NCBI GenBank assembly: GCA_029204225.1
Contig: CM055110.1
Location: 39,685,515 to 39,749,514, forward strand
DNA from: Diphasiastrum complanatum
Lineage: Eukaryota > Streptophyta > Lycopodiopsida > Lycopodiales > Lycopodiaceae
Direction: 5' to 3'
Length of the DNA: 64,000 nucleotides
The notes under the pieces were generated by a model. It was not told where the DNA came from. It saw nothing but the letters and a program-made list of their open reading frames with translations, and made no database searches. This document shows positions 34,194-46,994 of this stretch, piece after piece. Position 1 is the stretch's first letter. Every line of letters starts with the position of its first letter. A program made the position numbers and the translations under genes.

Positions 34194-34848
34194 TGTGAAA
34201 AATACAGATCCTAAGTGGATCTAAACTCCAAGATCATTGGCTTGAATGCTTGCACTCCAAACTACATAAGCTAGGAATTGGCAACACATTCTATGCTACC
34301 TAGAATGCAAAGAACTTGATCAAAAAGCATTTACCACAAATGAAAACTTCCATAAACATCAAGTGCGGCCCAAAATAGCATTATACAGTCCATAATACAT
34401 CAGCCTACCACTTTTGGAAAGCACCTAAGATCATACACAATAGCTTGAAGACAATACACACAACAATGCTCTCAATGGAGGAAGAAACAATGACAATGAT
34501 CTATTGATCTCAATGAAGCATACAAAAGGTTTCTCCAACCTGTTCTCCACGACTTCCCTACTATTTATGGATGAGGAAGATGACTCTCTCTCCTCTCTCT
34601 AGAAGGTACTTGACCCTAGATATTCCCTATATAGGAAAAATAGCTAAAAATGGCTTATATGACCAAAATACATCAAAATGGTCTCATTTTGAAGGGTATG
34701 AAGTTTGACACTTCATCATACTGAAAAAATACAGTAAATAAAAACATTGTGGCCTGGTTCACACGTGTGAAACTCTAGAACCAAAACTATTTACAATTTT
34801 AGCCAATTTAGGCCTCAAACTAGCTAGGAAATGTTGACAATTTTCACA
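34194..34848 (-). repeat. 5' LTR of copia element 3
   Basis: 655 bp. Carries CACACGTGTG at about 34,760. Confidence 0.95.
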
Positions 34849-35101
34849 CATGTCCCACACACAACTCATCAAATGCAAGTCTACTATTTGGCCCAATGGC
34901 TTCTAACTAGTGCCACCTCGCACTTCCATCACCTGTGACCGCCAAAATGTGTGTACCTCCAAGCTAGCCCATATTTCCCTTCGAAAGAGATACTTCTAGT
35001 CGCAGATGCGTGTGTCAATGCAGCTATCACCTGACTTGACAATGCCACTGCCGATCATGCATGTGAGAGCGTTCTCCCAAAATGTCACTTGATGTTGGTT
35101 G
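34849..35101 (+). repeat. Second copy of the spacer, segment 2
   Basis: Colinear with 13,037-13,288. Bounded by the CATGT duplication of element 3 on the left and GGTTG of element 4 on the right. Confidence 0.87.
35097..35101. repeat. Target site duplication of copia element 4 (left)
   Basis: GGTTG, repeated at 41,260-41,264. A single copy is present in the empty paralogous site near 13,284. Confidence 0.95.
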
Positions 35102-35783
35102 TGTTAAAAATTCACAATTCTAGCTTGACTAGTTTTGGTCATATGACTTGTAAATAGTTAGATGGTCATGATGTGGCTTGTCACACGTGCCAAATAGCAT
35201 AGGATTCCATTCATAAGGATGTTCTCAAGTAGACCTAAGTGTTAGAACCTTTGGAATTAGTCCAAATTATGCTTAGATACAAGGGAGAAAAAATAGGAGC
35301 TATTTTTGGTAATTTTTGCATTGTTGAGGGATCTCCAAGATTCCAACCCTAACTTGGTAGGGATGAAAGATCCACCAAAATTAGCATTAGGGATAGGTTT
35401 AGGGCTACTCATACCTGCCCAAAACCGTGATGGATCATGTATACATAGGTGATGATATCTCACCAAAATTAATCAAGCAATTTCATGTTTTTTCTCTCAT
35501 AATGGTGCAATTGCTCTCTATGTTCATAATTGTTTGAGTACTTGTGATTACTAATGATTATAGGATTGAATGTAGGTCTGGTGTACAGTACTCAGACTGT
35601 GGGAGGCCATACTTTCACACGTGTGAAGCCTTCTTCAAGGATTTGGGCCATTTAGTGAGGTTCAAGCATAGATTTTTGATGGATTTTGATGGTTCAACTT
35701 GTGCTAATCTTATGAAATCATAATCTATTGATTCCCTCATCATTTCAAGTGTTTTAGGATCCTTATTTGCTGTAATTTTTACA
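35102..35783 (+). repeat. 5' LTR of copia element 4
   Basis: 682 bp, TGTTAAAAATTCAC to GTAATTTTTACA. CACACGTGTG at 35,616-35,625 is preceded by TACAGTACTCAGACTG. Confidence 0.95.
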
Positions 35784-35795
35784 TGGTATCAGAGC
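35784..35795 (+). other. Primer binding site of copia element 4
   Basis: TGGTATCAGAGC directly after the 5' LTR, complementary to initiator tRNA-Met. Confidence 0.93.
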
Positions 35796-36594
35796 CTAAA
35801 GGCTGAAATGAGCTAAATCCTTGGTTTTCATTCAATTTGATCACAATTTTTGATCTAAATCTTGTGTAGATTGGATCTTAGCATCTAGTATTGATTCTAG
35901 AACTCAAAGTGAGTCAAATACATTGGATATTGGTGTTGTGTGACTTCATTTGCAGGTGTTTAGGTGTCTAAAACCAGAGGCAAAGTTGAATTCAATTCAG
36001 ATTACCAAGATAGCAAGTTTTGCTTGCTCCAAGCATTGATTTCTAAGCAAGTTTTGGAGATGATTTCATAGAGGAGGCTTTCTAGCATTCAAGGAGAGGG
36101 AAGATCAGAGTTTTGGGGACTCTTCAAGGCTGTTCTAAGGTGTAGTAGACACCTCCTAAAGTGATTTAGGTTCAGTCCAACCATTGCTTGACTTATGCAC
36201 CAAATTAGATCAATTTTTCATCAATTTTGATCATTTTTTGCTTGTGATTGGATAGTAGATTGTGTTGCATCCTCATTAAGTTCCATTTAGGTCTTTTACA
36301 AGTGATTTTGGAAGTATATTAGGTTGCTGGAATTCACTCTTGATCAGATCATTTGGAAGCTTTAATTTTCTTTATAGAAAGAGGGGCAATTCTACTAGTA
36401 TTGTCTACTTCAATCAAGCAAGTGCATTGTTTCTAGTATTCTATGATTTGATTTTGTTAGAGATCATTCTTAGATCTTTATAGGAAGTCTATTACTGATC
36501 TTTTCAGGTCCCTAAGAAGTGGGATAAGGTAGACCTTCAATCAAATCAATAGAAGTAACCTTCATTTGTGTCAAGTCCTTGATTAGGAGACTAG
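35796..36594 (+). other. Leader of copia element 4
   Basis: About 0.8 kb of AT-rich sequence without a domain-bearing frame, between PBS and gag. Confidence 0.65.
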
Positions 36595-39500
36595 ATGGCA
36601 TCTATAAATGCATATCTTTTGGATACTAATGAAAGGCTCAACAAAACTAACTATTCAATATGGAAAGTTAGAATGGAATCTATCATGATCATGCAAGATC
36701 TGATGGAAATTGTAAATGGTAAGGAGGGTGAACCTATTCATCCTCAAGAAAAAGCCAAATACATCAAGAGGTGCAATGTTGCACTACATTGCATAAAAAT
36801 GAATGTTGCAAATGAACTCTTAAGAGAGGTAGGAGATTGCACTTCAGCTCAAGATGCTTGGGAGACTTTGCAAAAGGTCTATGAATCCAAGAACCAAACT
36901 AGAATGTTAGCTTTGAAGAATCAAATCTATAGAAGCTATCAAAAGAAAGGAGAGAGTGCACATACTTTTGTCCTAAGAGTAAAGGAATTGAACAAAGAGC
37001 TAGCCTTTATAGGTGACCCTATCAAGGATGAAGAGCTTGTTCAACTCATATTGAATGGACTAAGCTTTGAATTTGACAATTTGGTTCAGGGATATGCAAT
37101 TATGGGTAAGCTACCCATACTTGAAGAACTCCAAGGCACACTCATGGCCGAGGAATCAAGAAGGAGCCAAATGCAAGAGAGGATGGATAGGCTTTCCATC
37201 CAAGGTGGAGATGACCAAGCTCTCTTCACCAAAGGCAAAGGCAAGTCCAAAGGCAAAGGATCAACATTCAAGAAGTCTACAAAGCTTGAGGATCAAGAAA
37301 GACCCCCAAAGGCATCTCCATCAACCACCAAAGTCAAGAAGGACAAATCAAAGGTGAAGTGCTACTATTGTAGCAAGATGGGGCATTATGCCTCGGAATG
37401 CTTCAAGAGGAAGCAAGATCAAAGCCAAGCCAACATGAGCAAAGAGGAGGAGGAGGAGAGTTCACATGAGGACTCTCTCATGATGTCCATATTTTCTTCA
37501 ACAAGCTTCAAAGGAGAAGATCCTTGGTGGATTGACTCGGGTGCTAGTTCACACATGACTAGTAAAAGGGATTTTTTCTCTTCTCTCTTATCTTATGATG
37601 GACCTATAAAGTCTATCTATACAGCAAATGATGAAGCTTGTAAGATTGAAGGAGTTGGTAGCATTCCCCTTTGCTTAGGATCTTCCAAAAAGATCAACAT
37701 ATAAGGTGTTTTGTACATTCCTACAATAACAAAGAATCTACTAAGTGTTGGCCAAATGGTAGACAATGGTTTCAATGTTGACTTTGCTTCAAATGAATGT
37801 TTCATCAAGAAGAAGGGTAAGATAGTGGCTAAGGGCACTAGACTTGGCAAACTTTATAAGCTAGATGCATTTGTGGATATTAATGTTGTCATGTTGGCCG
37901 AGAAGAGCAAGATATCTACCTTTACTTTATGGCACAAAAGACTTGGACATGTCAACTCGGGTTCCATGGAGGCTATGATCAAGGAGGAGTATGCTTTAGG
38001 CCTACCAAGGTCTATTGGGAAGGAAGACAAGGTTTGTGAAGCTTGTGCCTTATCCAAGGCACATAAGAAGGTTTTTCCTAACTCCATCACAAAGTCATCT
38101 CATCCTCTTGAACTCATACACTCGGATGTGCACATTGCTAGCACCAAATCTAATGGAGGTTCATCCATGTTTTTAACCTTCATTGATGACTACTCAAGAT
38201 ATTGTTGGGTGTTCTTACTTTCCTTCAAGTCTCAAGTATTTGATACTTTTGTAAAGTTCAAGTTGTTTGTGGAAAAGCATCATAATCATAGCATCAAGAT
38301 TCTTAGAAGTGACAATGGTGAAGAATTCATCTCCAATGAGTTCAAGGCCTTTTGTGAGGAGGAAGGGATCAAGAAAGAGACTTCTTGTCCTTACACTCCT
38401 CAACAAAATGGAGTTGCTGAAAGAAGGAATAGAACATTATGTGAATGTTCTAAGGCTTTAAGATTAGATGCTTGTTTGCCCAAATCCTTTTGGGGTGAAT
38501 CTCTTGTATGTGCAAACTACTTGATGAATAGGGTGTCTTGCAAAGCAATTGAAGGCAAAACTCCTTATGAGATGTTGTATGGAAAGAAACCCAATCTTAA
38601 TCACTTGAAAGTTTTTGAGTGTATATGTTATGTGCATGTGCCTTTGGAAACAAGAACCAAGGAGGATCCATCTTCCACAAGAGGGATCATGCTTGGATAT
38701 GCAAGCTCAAGCAAGGGCTACAAAGTCTATCTCCCATCCTTAAACAAATTTGTTGTTTCAAGGGATGTCATCTTTGATGAACATCATATGCATATGCTTG
38801 AAGAAGGCTCAAGTGCTCCAACAATCAAGAAGAAGATGGCCGAGGAGCAAGATCTTGGTTTTGAGGAGGAGCTCATGGAGGAGCAAGCACCAAACCCACC
38901 TATCACACCAAGGAGATCTTCAAGGGCAAAAGTGGAGCCATCAAGGCTCACATATCAAGGCAAAGGATAGCAAGTTGAGGGTATCTCATCCACTTCTTAT
39001 GCTTTATCTAGTTTTGAAGAACCGTCTAATGTTGAAGATGCATTGAACTCCAAAGAATGGTATAAAGCTATGTTGGATGAGTATGATGCCTTGATTGAGA
39101 ATGAAACTTGGTTGCTTGTTGAGAGACCTCAAAGGAATGTAATAGGATGCAAGTGGGTCTTCAAGCTTAAGTTGAATGCAAATGGGAGTGTTAACAAACA
39201 TAAAGCAAGATTAGTTGCAAAAGGTTATGCTCAAGAGAGAGGGATAGACTATGAGGAAACTTTTGCACCCGTGGCCAAGATGGTCACAATAAGACTAATC
39301 ATTGCACTTGCATCACATTTTGGATGGATTCTATGTCAAATGGATGTCTCTAATGCTTTCTTGAATGGTTTTTTGGAAGAGGATATCTATATGGAGCAGC
39401 CACAAGGGTTCATCAAGCATGGAATGGAGAACAAAGTATGTGATCTCCAAAGAAGCATCTATGGCTTGAAGCAAGCCTCGAGATCTTGGAATTCAAGACT

Positions 39501-40563
39501 ACATTGCTATCTTATTTCACTTTCTTTTGTTCAAAGTGAATATGATCCTACTCTTTACATTAAGTTTGATGATGTTGGTATTGTACTTTTACTCATTTAT
39601 GTAGATGACATCATCATTAGTGAAAATAGTGTTGATGGTATTGAAAAAATCAAGATAGATCTATCCTTAGAGTTCAAGATGGTAGATCTAGGGTGTCTTC
39701 ACTTCATCTTAGGCATAGAAGTACTTAGAGGGTCTGATTTTATCTTTATAAGTCAAGTAAACTGTGCTCAAAGTCTTTTGAAGAAGTTTAAGATGGAATT
39801 ATGCAAAAGTGTTGACACACCAATGGAGCAAGATGTAAAAGTGCCAAATGAAGATGATGAAAGATCCTTCATGGACATCACTTTGTTTAGGCAACTTATA
39901 GGTTCCTTAATGTGGATCACTATAACTAGACCAGATCTTAGCTTTAGTGTATGTAGGTTGAGCCAATCCATGCAAAAGCCATTGAATATCCATTGGAAAA
40001 AGGCTAAGAGGATTCTAGGATACATCTCGGGTACATTGGATTTTGGGATTCTATATAGAGGAGATGTGATTAACCTTTATGCATTTAGTGATTCAGATTT
40101 TGCAGGGGACAAGAGGGATAGGAAATCAACAAGTGCCTATTCAACTTTCATAGGAGAAGGTGTGGTTTCATAGCTTTCAAAAAAGCAAGAAACTATATCT
40201 CTATCTTCAACCGAGGCCGAGTACAAAGCTTTGACAACCACTACAAAGGAGGTACTTTGGATCAAGAGATTATTGGTGGAACTAAAGATCATGGATTCAG
40301 AGGAGGCACCAATCATCTATAATGACAATATATCAGCCCAACACCTTGCATCTAACCCAATCTTCCATGCAAGATCTAAGCACATTGAGATATGCCATCA
40401 CTTTGTGAGAGAAATGGTGCAAGCCAAGGAGATTGCTTTGGAGCATGTTCCAAGCAATGAATGTGTAGCTGATCTACTTACTAAAACACTTCAAAAGACA
40501 CCTTTTATGAAGTTCAGATCATCACTTGGAGTGATTAGTAAAGCAATGATTGAACCAAGCTAG
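36595..40563 (+). pseudogene. Copia element 4 gag-pol polyprotein with three in-frame stops
   Basis: One continuous frame from ATG 36,595 to TAG 40,561 (about 1,322 codons, normal for copia), interrupted by TAA 37,702 (between protease and integrase), TAG 38,968 (integrase-RT linker) and TAG 40,171 (RNase H, where the family has Trp before LSKKQ). Gag starts MASINAYLLDTNERLNKTNY. Zinc knuckle CYYCSKMGHYASEC, protease WWIDSGASSHM, integrase HKRLGHVN, HSDVHI, RSDNGEEF and NGVAERRN, RT YVDDIII, RNase H SDSDFAGDKRD. All catalytic motifs remain, though the second core motif reads DNGEEF instead of DNGGEY. Confidence 0.95.
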
Positions 40564-40577
40564 ATAGTGAGGAGGAG

Positions 40578-41259
40578 TGTTAAAAATTCACAATTCTAGC
40601 TTGACTAGTTTTGGTCATATGACTTGTAAATAGTTAGATGGTCATGATGTGGCTTGTCACACGTGCCAACTAGCATAGGATTCCATTCATAAGGATGTTC
40701 TCAAGTAGACCTAAGTGCTAGAACCTTTGGAATGAGTCCAGATTATGCTTAGATACAAGGGAGAAAAAATAGGAGCTATTTTTGGTAATTTTTGCATTGT
40801 TGAGGGATCTCCAAGATTCCAACCCTAACTTGGTAGGGATGAAAGATCCACCAAAATTAGCATTAGGGATAGGTTTAGGGCTACTCATACCTGCCCAAAA
40901 CCGTGATGGATCATGTATATATAGGTGATGATATCTCACCAAAATCAATCAAGCAATTTCATGTTTTTTCTCTCATAATGGTGCAATTGCTCTCTATGTT
41001 CATAATTGTTTGAGTACTTGTGATTACTAATGATTATAGGATTGAATGTAGGTCTGGTGTACAGTACTCAGACTGTGGGAGGCCGTACTTTCACACGTGT
41101 GAAGCCTTCTTCAAGGATTTGGGCCATTTAGTGAGGTTCAAGCATAGATTTTTGATGGATTTTGATGGTTCAACTTGTGCTAATCTTATGAAATCATAAT
41201 CTATTATTTCCCTCATCATTTCAAGTGTTTTAGGATCCTTATTTGCTGTAATTTTTACA
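40578..41259 (+). repeat. 3' LTR of copia element 4
   Basis: 682 bp. CACACGTGTG at 41,092-41,101. The polypurine tract GAGGAGGAG precedes it. Confidence 0.95.
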
Positions 41260-41705
41260 GGTTGGTTCGAACTCCAAGAGTTGAACCTGATCACATGAAT
41301 TTTTCACCTATAACCGGCATATCATGTCTACCTCTCACCTACGATTGCCTGCCCTCTCAAAATTGTTGCCAATGATGAGTAGTCATGCCACCAAACTACA
41401 CTTCCGTCGCCAAAACTAGATTTCTCCACAACAATTTGCTACCATTCGCTCCCATATGGCATTTACCGCTTCCAAACACCCTGTTACCCTATCATAAGTA
41501 AGCAATAATGATTATGAAGCGATAATGCCTCATTGTACCACCCTGTAGTAGGTTTCACCAGCCAAAAATTGCCCCAAATTTGGCCCTATGATACCCAAAT
41601 GGCAAATGTAGCCTATCACTAGATCACTCGCACGCCGCTTAATAGAATGGTAATGAAAACGCCCCAAAACACCTTTCTCACTGCTCTGTGATGTCGCTCT
41701 GTCCG
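41260..41705 (+). repeat. Second copy of the spacer, segment 3
   Basis: Colinear with 13,284-13,735 through GCTCTGTCCGCTG. It then jumps straight to the DUF506 part, skipping about 1.85 kb that includes the gypsy integrase fragment in the first copy. Confidence 0.85.
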
Positions 41706-41718
41706 CTGCCTATGTGAC

Positions 41719-42578
41719 AAAGTTAGCATACATAAAAACAAGTTATTCTCTTGAAAAACTTTGTATACCAGCAAAATTTGCATGTCATATATAAAATGAT
41801 CAGCCAAGTCAAAAGTAGCTGAAGCAAGTTGGCCATTCCTTCCCAAGCCAAGGCTGCTGGTTGCCATTGTGGGTCGACGTCGTCATTGCCTCCTCCTTCA
41901 TAGTGATGCATGACAAAGGCTAATGAAAGACCACCCAGGGCTCTCTTGCTTGATGTTGCTGCTTTTTATGGATCCACCGAAGGTGGTTGCCATTCGTTCT
42001 TCACTTTGTAAAAACCACAACCACAACCCATAATCTCACATATAATACTCTCCAATGTGGCACTCTTTACTCTTCTATTGAGGCTCTCAAATATAGCTCT
42101 TCGCCTTGGTAGCTCTGTAAGTCCATGAGTAACTACAAATTAAGCCATAGGTAGGGTATAGTTCATCACAATTAATGTGATAGTGGAAACACATATCATA
42201 TCCAACAAAATGGTGATGGGTTGAGGTGAATCTCTTATAATTAGAAAACCAAAGGCTGATCATGTGTTGTACTTCTCTCCAAGGAGGAACAGCCATGCCT
42301 ATTTTGTGAAAGGATATTGCGGCAGCTTGACACATGCATTGTATAAAACCTGACAACTCATGTCCAAAACCCACAAAGGGTGAAGGTAATTGTTGCCACA
42401 AATGTGTGTACTCCTCACTTGCACGTGCAATTTCAAAATGATCCTGAAACTCCGTGTCCACAATAAACCTCTTTGTCACCCATGAGTTGTTTTTTTGTAA
42501 TTGATGAAAAGCAACATCGATGTATTCGTAGGTGTGTTCTGTAATTTTGACAACAACATAGACCAAGACTTGGTTCAA
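41719..42578 (-). pseudogene. DUF506 exon 2 copy, frameshifted
   Basis: Near-identical to the 15.4-16.5 kb copy, including the 1-bp insertion after ICSYSWT. Seen: YEYIDV, DTEFQDHFEIAR, FVGFGHELSG, and MAVPPWREVQHM with a Gly-to-Ala change. Stops occur in the C-terminal part. Confidence 0.72.
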
Positions 42579-42611
42579 TTTTTCAAGAAACTCACAAGAT
42601 TGAATACTAAG

Positions 42612-42895
42612 TTATGTGCAATCAAACTCACGAGACGGAAATGAGATGAGATGAAAGTGACCTTTCATATTGAAGCCCCTCCATTTTGATCTGCAAATGC
42701 CAGCATCATAGCCCGCAATACATAGCACTCTCACGATGGCTAACTTCCTATCTGCAACGAAACATTGTATATGGGTAGTTCTAAACAGGTGGGGCTCTAA
42801 ATCCATCACAAATGCCATTGTTTCGAGGACATCGACAATAATATCATGCTCTGAGTAGGTTGACTGTCAGACAGATTCAAAATCCAATACCATTT
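42612..42895 (-). pseudogene. DUF506 exon 1 copy
   Basis: RKLAIVRVLCIAGYDAGICR then SKWRGF, as at 16,556. It lies upstream of the exon 2 copy in the same orientation. Confidence 0.62.
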
Positions 42896-43201
42896 TATTG
42901 AATTATAGAAGGCTACAAATTGAGTATTGTAGTTTCTGCACTTATTATCTACTTGATCATAGGCCAAGTTTTCCTACTACGCCAGTGATGTGGATTATCT
43001 TATTTTAATCAGTACTCAGATGAGTCCTAGAGCCTTCTGCAGAAAAAACTAAAGAGATTGAATGAAAATCTGAACTACAATATGAATGGAGCTAGTTGTA
43101 GTTTTTGGTTCTATGTAATAACTTATAGATTTTGAGGATGAAGATGGGTAAGATACTCTTTTACCACCAATACAGTCCCAGAAACAACAATCCTGATGGT
43201 T

Positions 43202-43204
<3 letters not shown>

Positions 43205-43249
<45 letters not shown>
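43205..43249. repeat. (GA)n microsatellite, about 22 units
   Basis: First GA tract of this U copy. Confidence 0.98.
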
Positions 43250-43252
<3 letters not shown>

Positions 43253-43464
43253 GAAATTAGATGAAAGCTACCTAATTTTCATAAATAAATAAGGTACTGA
43301 ACAAGAAATCTTAAAAAATTACATGCATACATTATATGAGTAGTCATCAGGAGGAAAGAAATTAACTACGAATAGGTCAAATCAGTAACAAACTCTTTTA
43401 CCTTTTCAGTGATGAAATTAGTAAGAATGTCTGGGCTCCAGTATACTTGCTAACTTTAAAGAAC

Positions 43465-43650
<186 letters not shown>

Positions 43651-45343
43651 ACGAACATAGCAAGCTGGATGCAGAAAATGGATGGAGTATGTGTCCAATT
43701 ATTTTTATTCTTTTGATTTTAGCTTTTGTTGTTGAAGCTAGGTGTTAATCACTCTTGCATGAGTTTGAGAATTAAAATGCATTTTCTCAAAAGTATTCTT
43801 TTAAGTCTCTAGAATGCAATATTTGTAATTTTATTACAAATTTTACATCGTTATGATGCAATGATTCCTGTGACGTATATTATAGATCACCTTGTCTCTT
43901 GGCATGCATGGAATGCATGGAAGAAAGACAGCCAATTATGTACTAGGTAATGACAGGCATGAGCAGGCTCGCTATCGACCGCCATAGTGTGTCTTCATCA
44001 CTTACTATGCCGCTCTGCGTCGAGAGATAGGTGGTCATGACCACTTTGCTCGATAGCGATCCTACTCACACTTGCTACCTGGCGTAATTGACATTTGATC
44101 CCATGTAAGCGTGAGTGTATTCATGTCGAGGTAGGCAGCATAATATGAATTTGAATAATGGTGTTCAAAGCCCATGAGCATTTTCCACTTATTAAATACA
44201 ACTCCAAACAACAATTATTCGAGATGGCACCCAACACTATTTAAATAAAGTCATACAATTTGTAATATCAATAATTAAAAAACCGTTATTCAAATCAATT
44301 TAGGTGGAATTATATTAATAGGTAAGTGAATATGTTTCAAACTCTTGAAATATTGTTACAAAGAATTTTTAAATGGAATGGAATAAGCTTTGAAATTCTC
44401 AAGTTGTATGTTTCCTATGTTTTCTATGTTCATACAATGTGATAATTAATCACAATTTTAGAAGCGTATATTCACTCAATAAAGTGTGGCCTAATTCAAC
44501 TTGTTGGTGATGCATGGATAATTAACTACAAAAAAACTTGATAAATATAGCATTTACTCATCCATGTTGCACCTAAAAGAAACTTGAAATTGATCAATGA
44601 ACTATAAAATCCAACTATCAAATACAATCATAAAATATAAAAAAATTTATTTCTTTCATGGTTGTAATAGAATATGTTGCACTATAACTACATTCCAGAA
44701 CAAAACTTGGATATGCTTTATGAAAAAATCCATAAAAAAAGTTACGTTATTTACATTCAAATAAAAAAGGTTCGAACCCAAAAAGTTTCCCAAAGTTAGT
44801 CACATGCTTGTCTAACAGCTTGATTATGCTTACTCTTGGATTACCGTAAATTGCATGAGTCTGTTATGCCTGAATCCTGTTTTTGAGCTTCTGTTCATTG
44901 AAAGATTAGTTTTAAATCAATTTTTCATGTGATATGAACTCTTAGTGAAAAAAGAAACCAGGATTTCCGGGAGGATCAGTGGTTTTATCCTCCCGTGTAG
45001 TTGCATGTTTTGGGAACATGGATTGGCTGTGCAGTTGTGCTAACTCTTTGGTAGTAAGTTTGGATGTGAGGCTGAGTAGAGAGGGAGCAATTACCTCCTT
45101 GAAACTGTTTACTCCCTGCTAAATAATCATTGGTCTTTCTCCCTGCTTCTGTAAAGCCTGTATTTCAAAGGTGCTTGCATAGATATAAAATCATGATTAT
45201 TTCGGGTTTTCAGTTCCAAGAATGCATGCATCCAGTACCTGAATTCTCTGTGATAGTAGGGATGGCTAATTTAGTAAAGATGGAGGTAATTGAAGATATG
45301 ATCATTCAATGGAAGAAGGCGCAGCTAAGTCACGCAGGAATCC

Positions 45344-46106
45344 AATGCCCCTTCTCTCCACAAAAGAAGCATTTTTGCTTTGACTTGTCCTTTGAGCTTG
45401 ATGCATCATCCTCCTCTTTGGCCTCCTTTGGATGCTTCTTCTTTCCATTGGTCTTCTTTTTGCCCTTGAATAAGAAATTGGCTTTCTCATCACCATCCTG
45501 CAACGACAAGGAACTCATCCTAGATTTTACATGGAGCATCCTACACTCTTCAGCCACTAATACACTGTGAAGTTTTTCTATAGTTGGCAAAGTGTCTTGG
45601 ATGGCAAAACTTTGGACCAAATTTGCAAAGTCATCTCCTAGACCATTAAGGACAATTTGTACAAGCTCTCCATCATGAATCTTCTCTCCAATGGAAGCCA
45701 ACTCCCTATTTAGAGACTTGATTCTGAGTACATAATCCTGTGCACTCTCCTCACTTCTCCTCATGCTTTGCAAAATTTGATTTCTAAGCATAAGAACTCT
45801 AGAAGTGTTGCTAGACTCATAGATTGATTTTAAAGACTCCCAAGCCTCTTTAGCATTATTACAAGCTGATACTTCTCTCAACAAATCATTGCTCACATTC
45901 ATCTTCACACAATGAAGTGCAAGCCTAGATCTCTTCTTGTATCTAGCTAACTCCTGTGCACCTAGAGGTTCATCTTCATCTTCAATCAAGAACTCATAAA
46001 GGTCTTGGAGCACCAATAGTGACTCCATTCTAACCTTCCAAATAGCATAATTTGTAGAATTCAACCTCTCACTAGCTTCTAGAAGGTATGCTCCAGCAGA
46101 TCCCAT
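45344..46106 (-). pseudogene. Copia family B gag, truncated inside the zinc knuckle
   Basis: Begins MGSAGAYLLEASERLNSTNY (ATG about 46,106) and reads cleanly through gag, including the IYESSNTSRVLMLRNQ stretch that element 2 has lost. It stops inside the zinc knuckle (CFFCGEKGH), where it meets unit U. Everything downstream is missing. Confidence 0.88.
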
Positions 46107-46994
46107 CTTACTAGTGACTTCTACAAACAAGAAATAGATTTGATTGACTTGAAACTCACAAAGGTCTCACACTTGCAGTGTTTCACTCAAATTTGATTTC
46201 TAATCCAACAAATGGACTTATAATCACAGTTCTATCACTCCCTCACAAAGCTGGAATGAGAATAAGATGAAGTGAAAACTACTTTCAAACAAATCTTGCC
46301 AAGAAATGGATTTGATTGTCTCTAGAAACTCACTAAGGTCTCTCTCTTGTAGTTTTTCATTCAAATTAGATTTCTAATCCAACAAATGGACTTATAATCT
46401 CAATTCTAGCACTCCCTCACAAAGTTGGAATGAAGATAAGATGATGTGAAATCTACTTACAATCAAATCTTGCCAAATTTGGCTATTTTTGGACAAAAAA
46501 ATGACTTAATCTCTTTCTTCCTTCTTGGTGTACTTTCAAGACCTATTTTTAACCTTAATAGGACTTGAACTCAGCCTAGATTAATTAGATTCCATGAAAC
46601 AAATTCAAATCTAATCAATGGCAAATGATCTTGGTAGATTATCCTAGCATCTCCACCAGAAATTACACCAAATAGCTCACAAATTGAATTTTTTTGGATC
46701 AAATGAATACCATGCATTAAATGCAGGTTCAGAGGTGCCCACACATGTGGACAGTACAGATTTGGACCCCTACCAAGTTTGGGATCAAATCTCCTCACCA
46801 AAATCAAGATTCTAGATTGCCCTCTCAAGACTAGTTTTTAGCACCAAAACTTGCTAAAAATGGATTTGCATTAGATCAATGGCTTATGCTCTTGTACTTG
46901 GCTCTGATACCACTAGTTTTTAGCACCAAAACTTGCTAAAAATGGATTTGCATTAGATCAATGGCTTATGCTCTTGTACTTGGCTCTGATACCA
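46107..46994 (-). other. Family B leader with duplicated PBS segment
   Basis: The leader resembles that of element 2. Next to the LTR, an 82-bp segment ending in the PBS complement is tandemly duplicated (46,830-46,911 and 46,912-46,993), so GCTCTGATACCA occurs at 46,901 and 46,983. The distal part carries CACACATGTGGACAGTAC near 46,740. Confidence 0.85.

Larger units (their letters stand above)
28432..34848 (-). mobile_element. Copia element 3, full length, nearly intact, 6.4 kb
   Basis: 655-bp LTRs (28,432-29,086; 34,194-34,848) differing at about three positions by eye, a perfect CATGT target duplication, PBS complement at 34,182-34,193 and polypurine tract beside the 3' LTR (GAAGAGGGAG). 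The interior encodes gag, protease, integrase, RT and RNase H with a single frameshift near 31,800. A 1.15-kb leader separates PBS and gag. LTR identity makes it the youngest insertion in the window. Confidence 0.96.
35102..41259 (+). mobile_element. Copia element 4, full length, 6.2 kb, inactivated by nonsense codons
   Basis: 682-bp LTRs (35,102-35,783; 40,578-41,259) differing at about eight or nine positions by eye, GGTTG target duplication, PBS TGGTATCAGAGC at 35,784 and polypurine tract GTGAGGAGGAG before the 3' LTR. The polyprotein frame has three nonsense codons and no frameshift. Confidence 0.96.
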
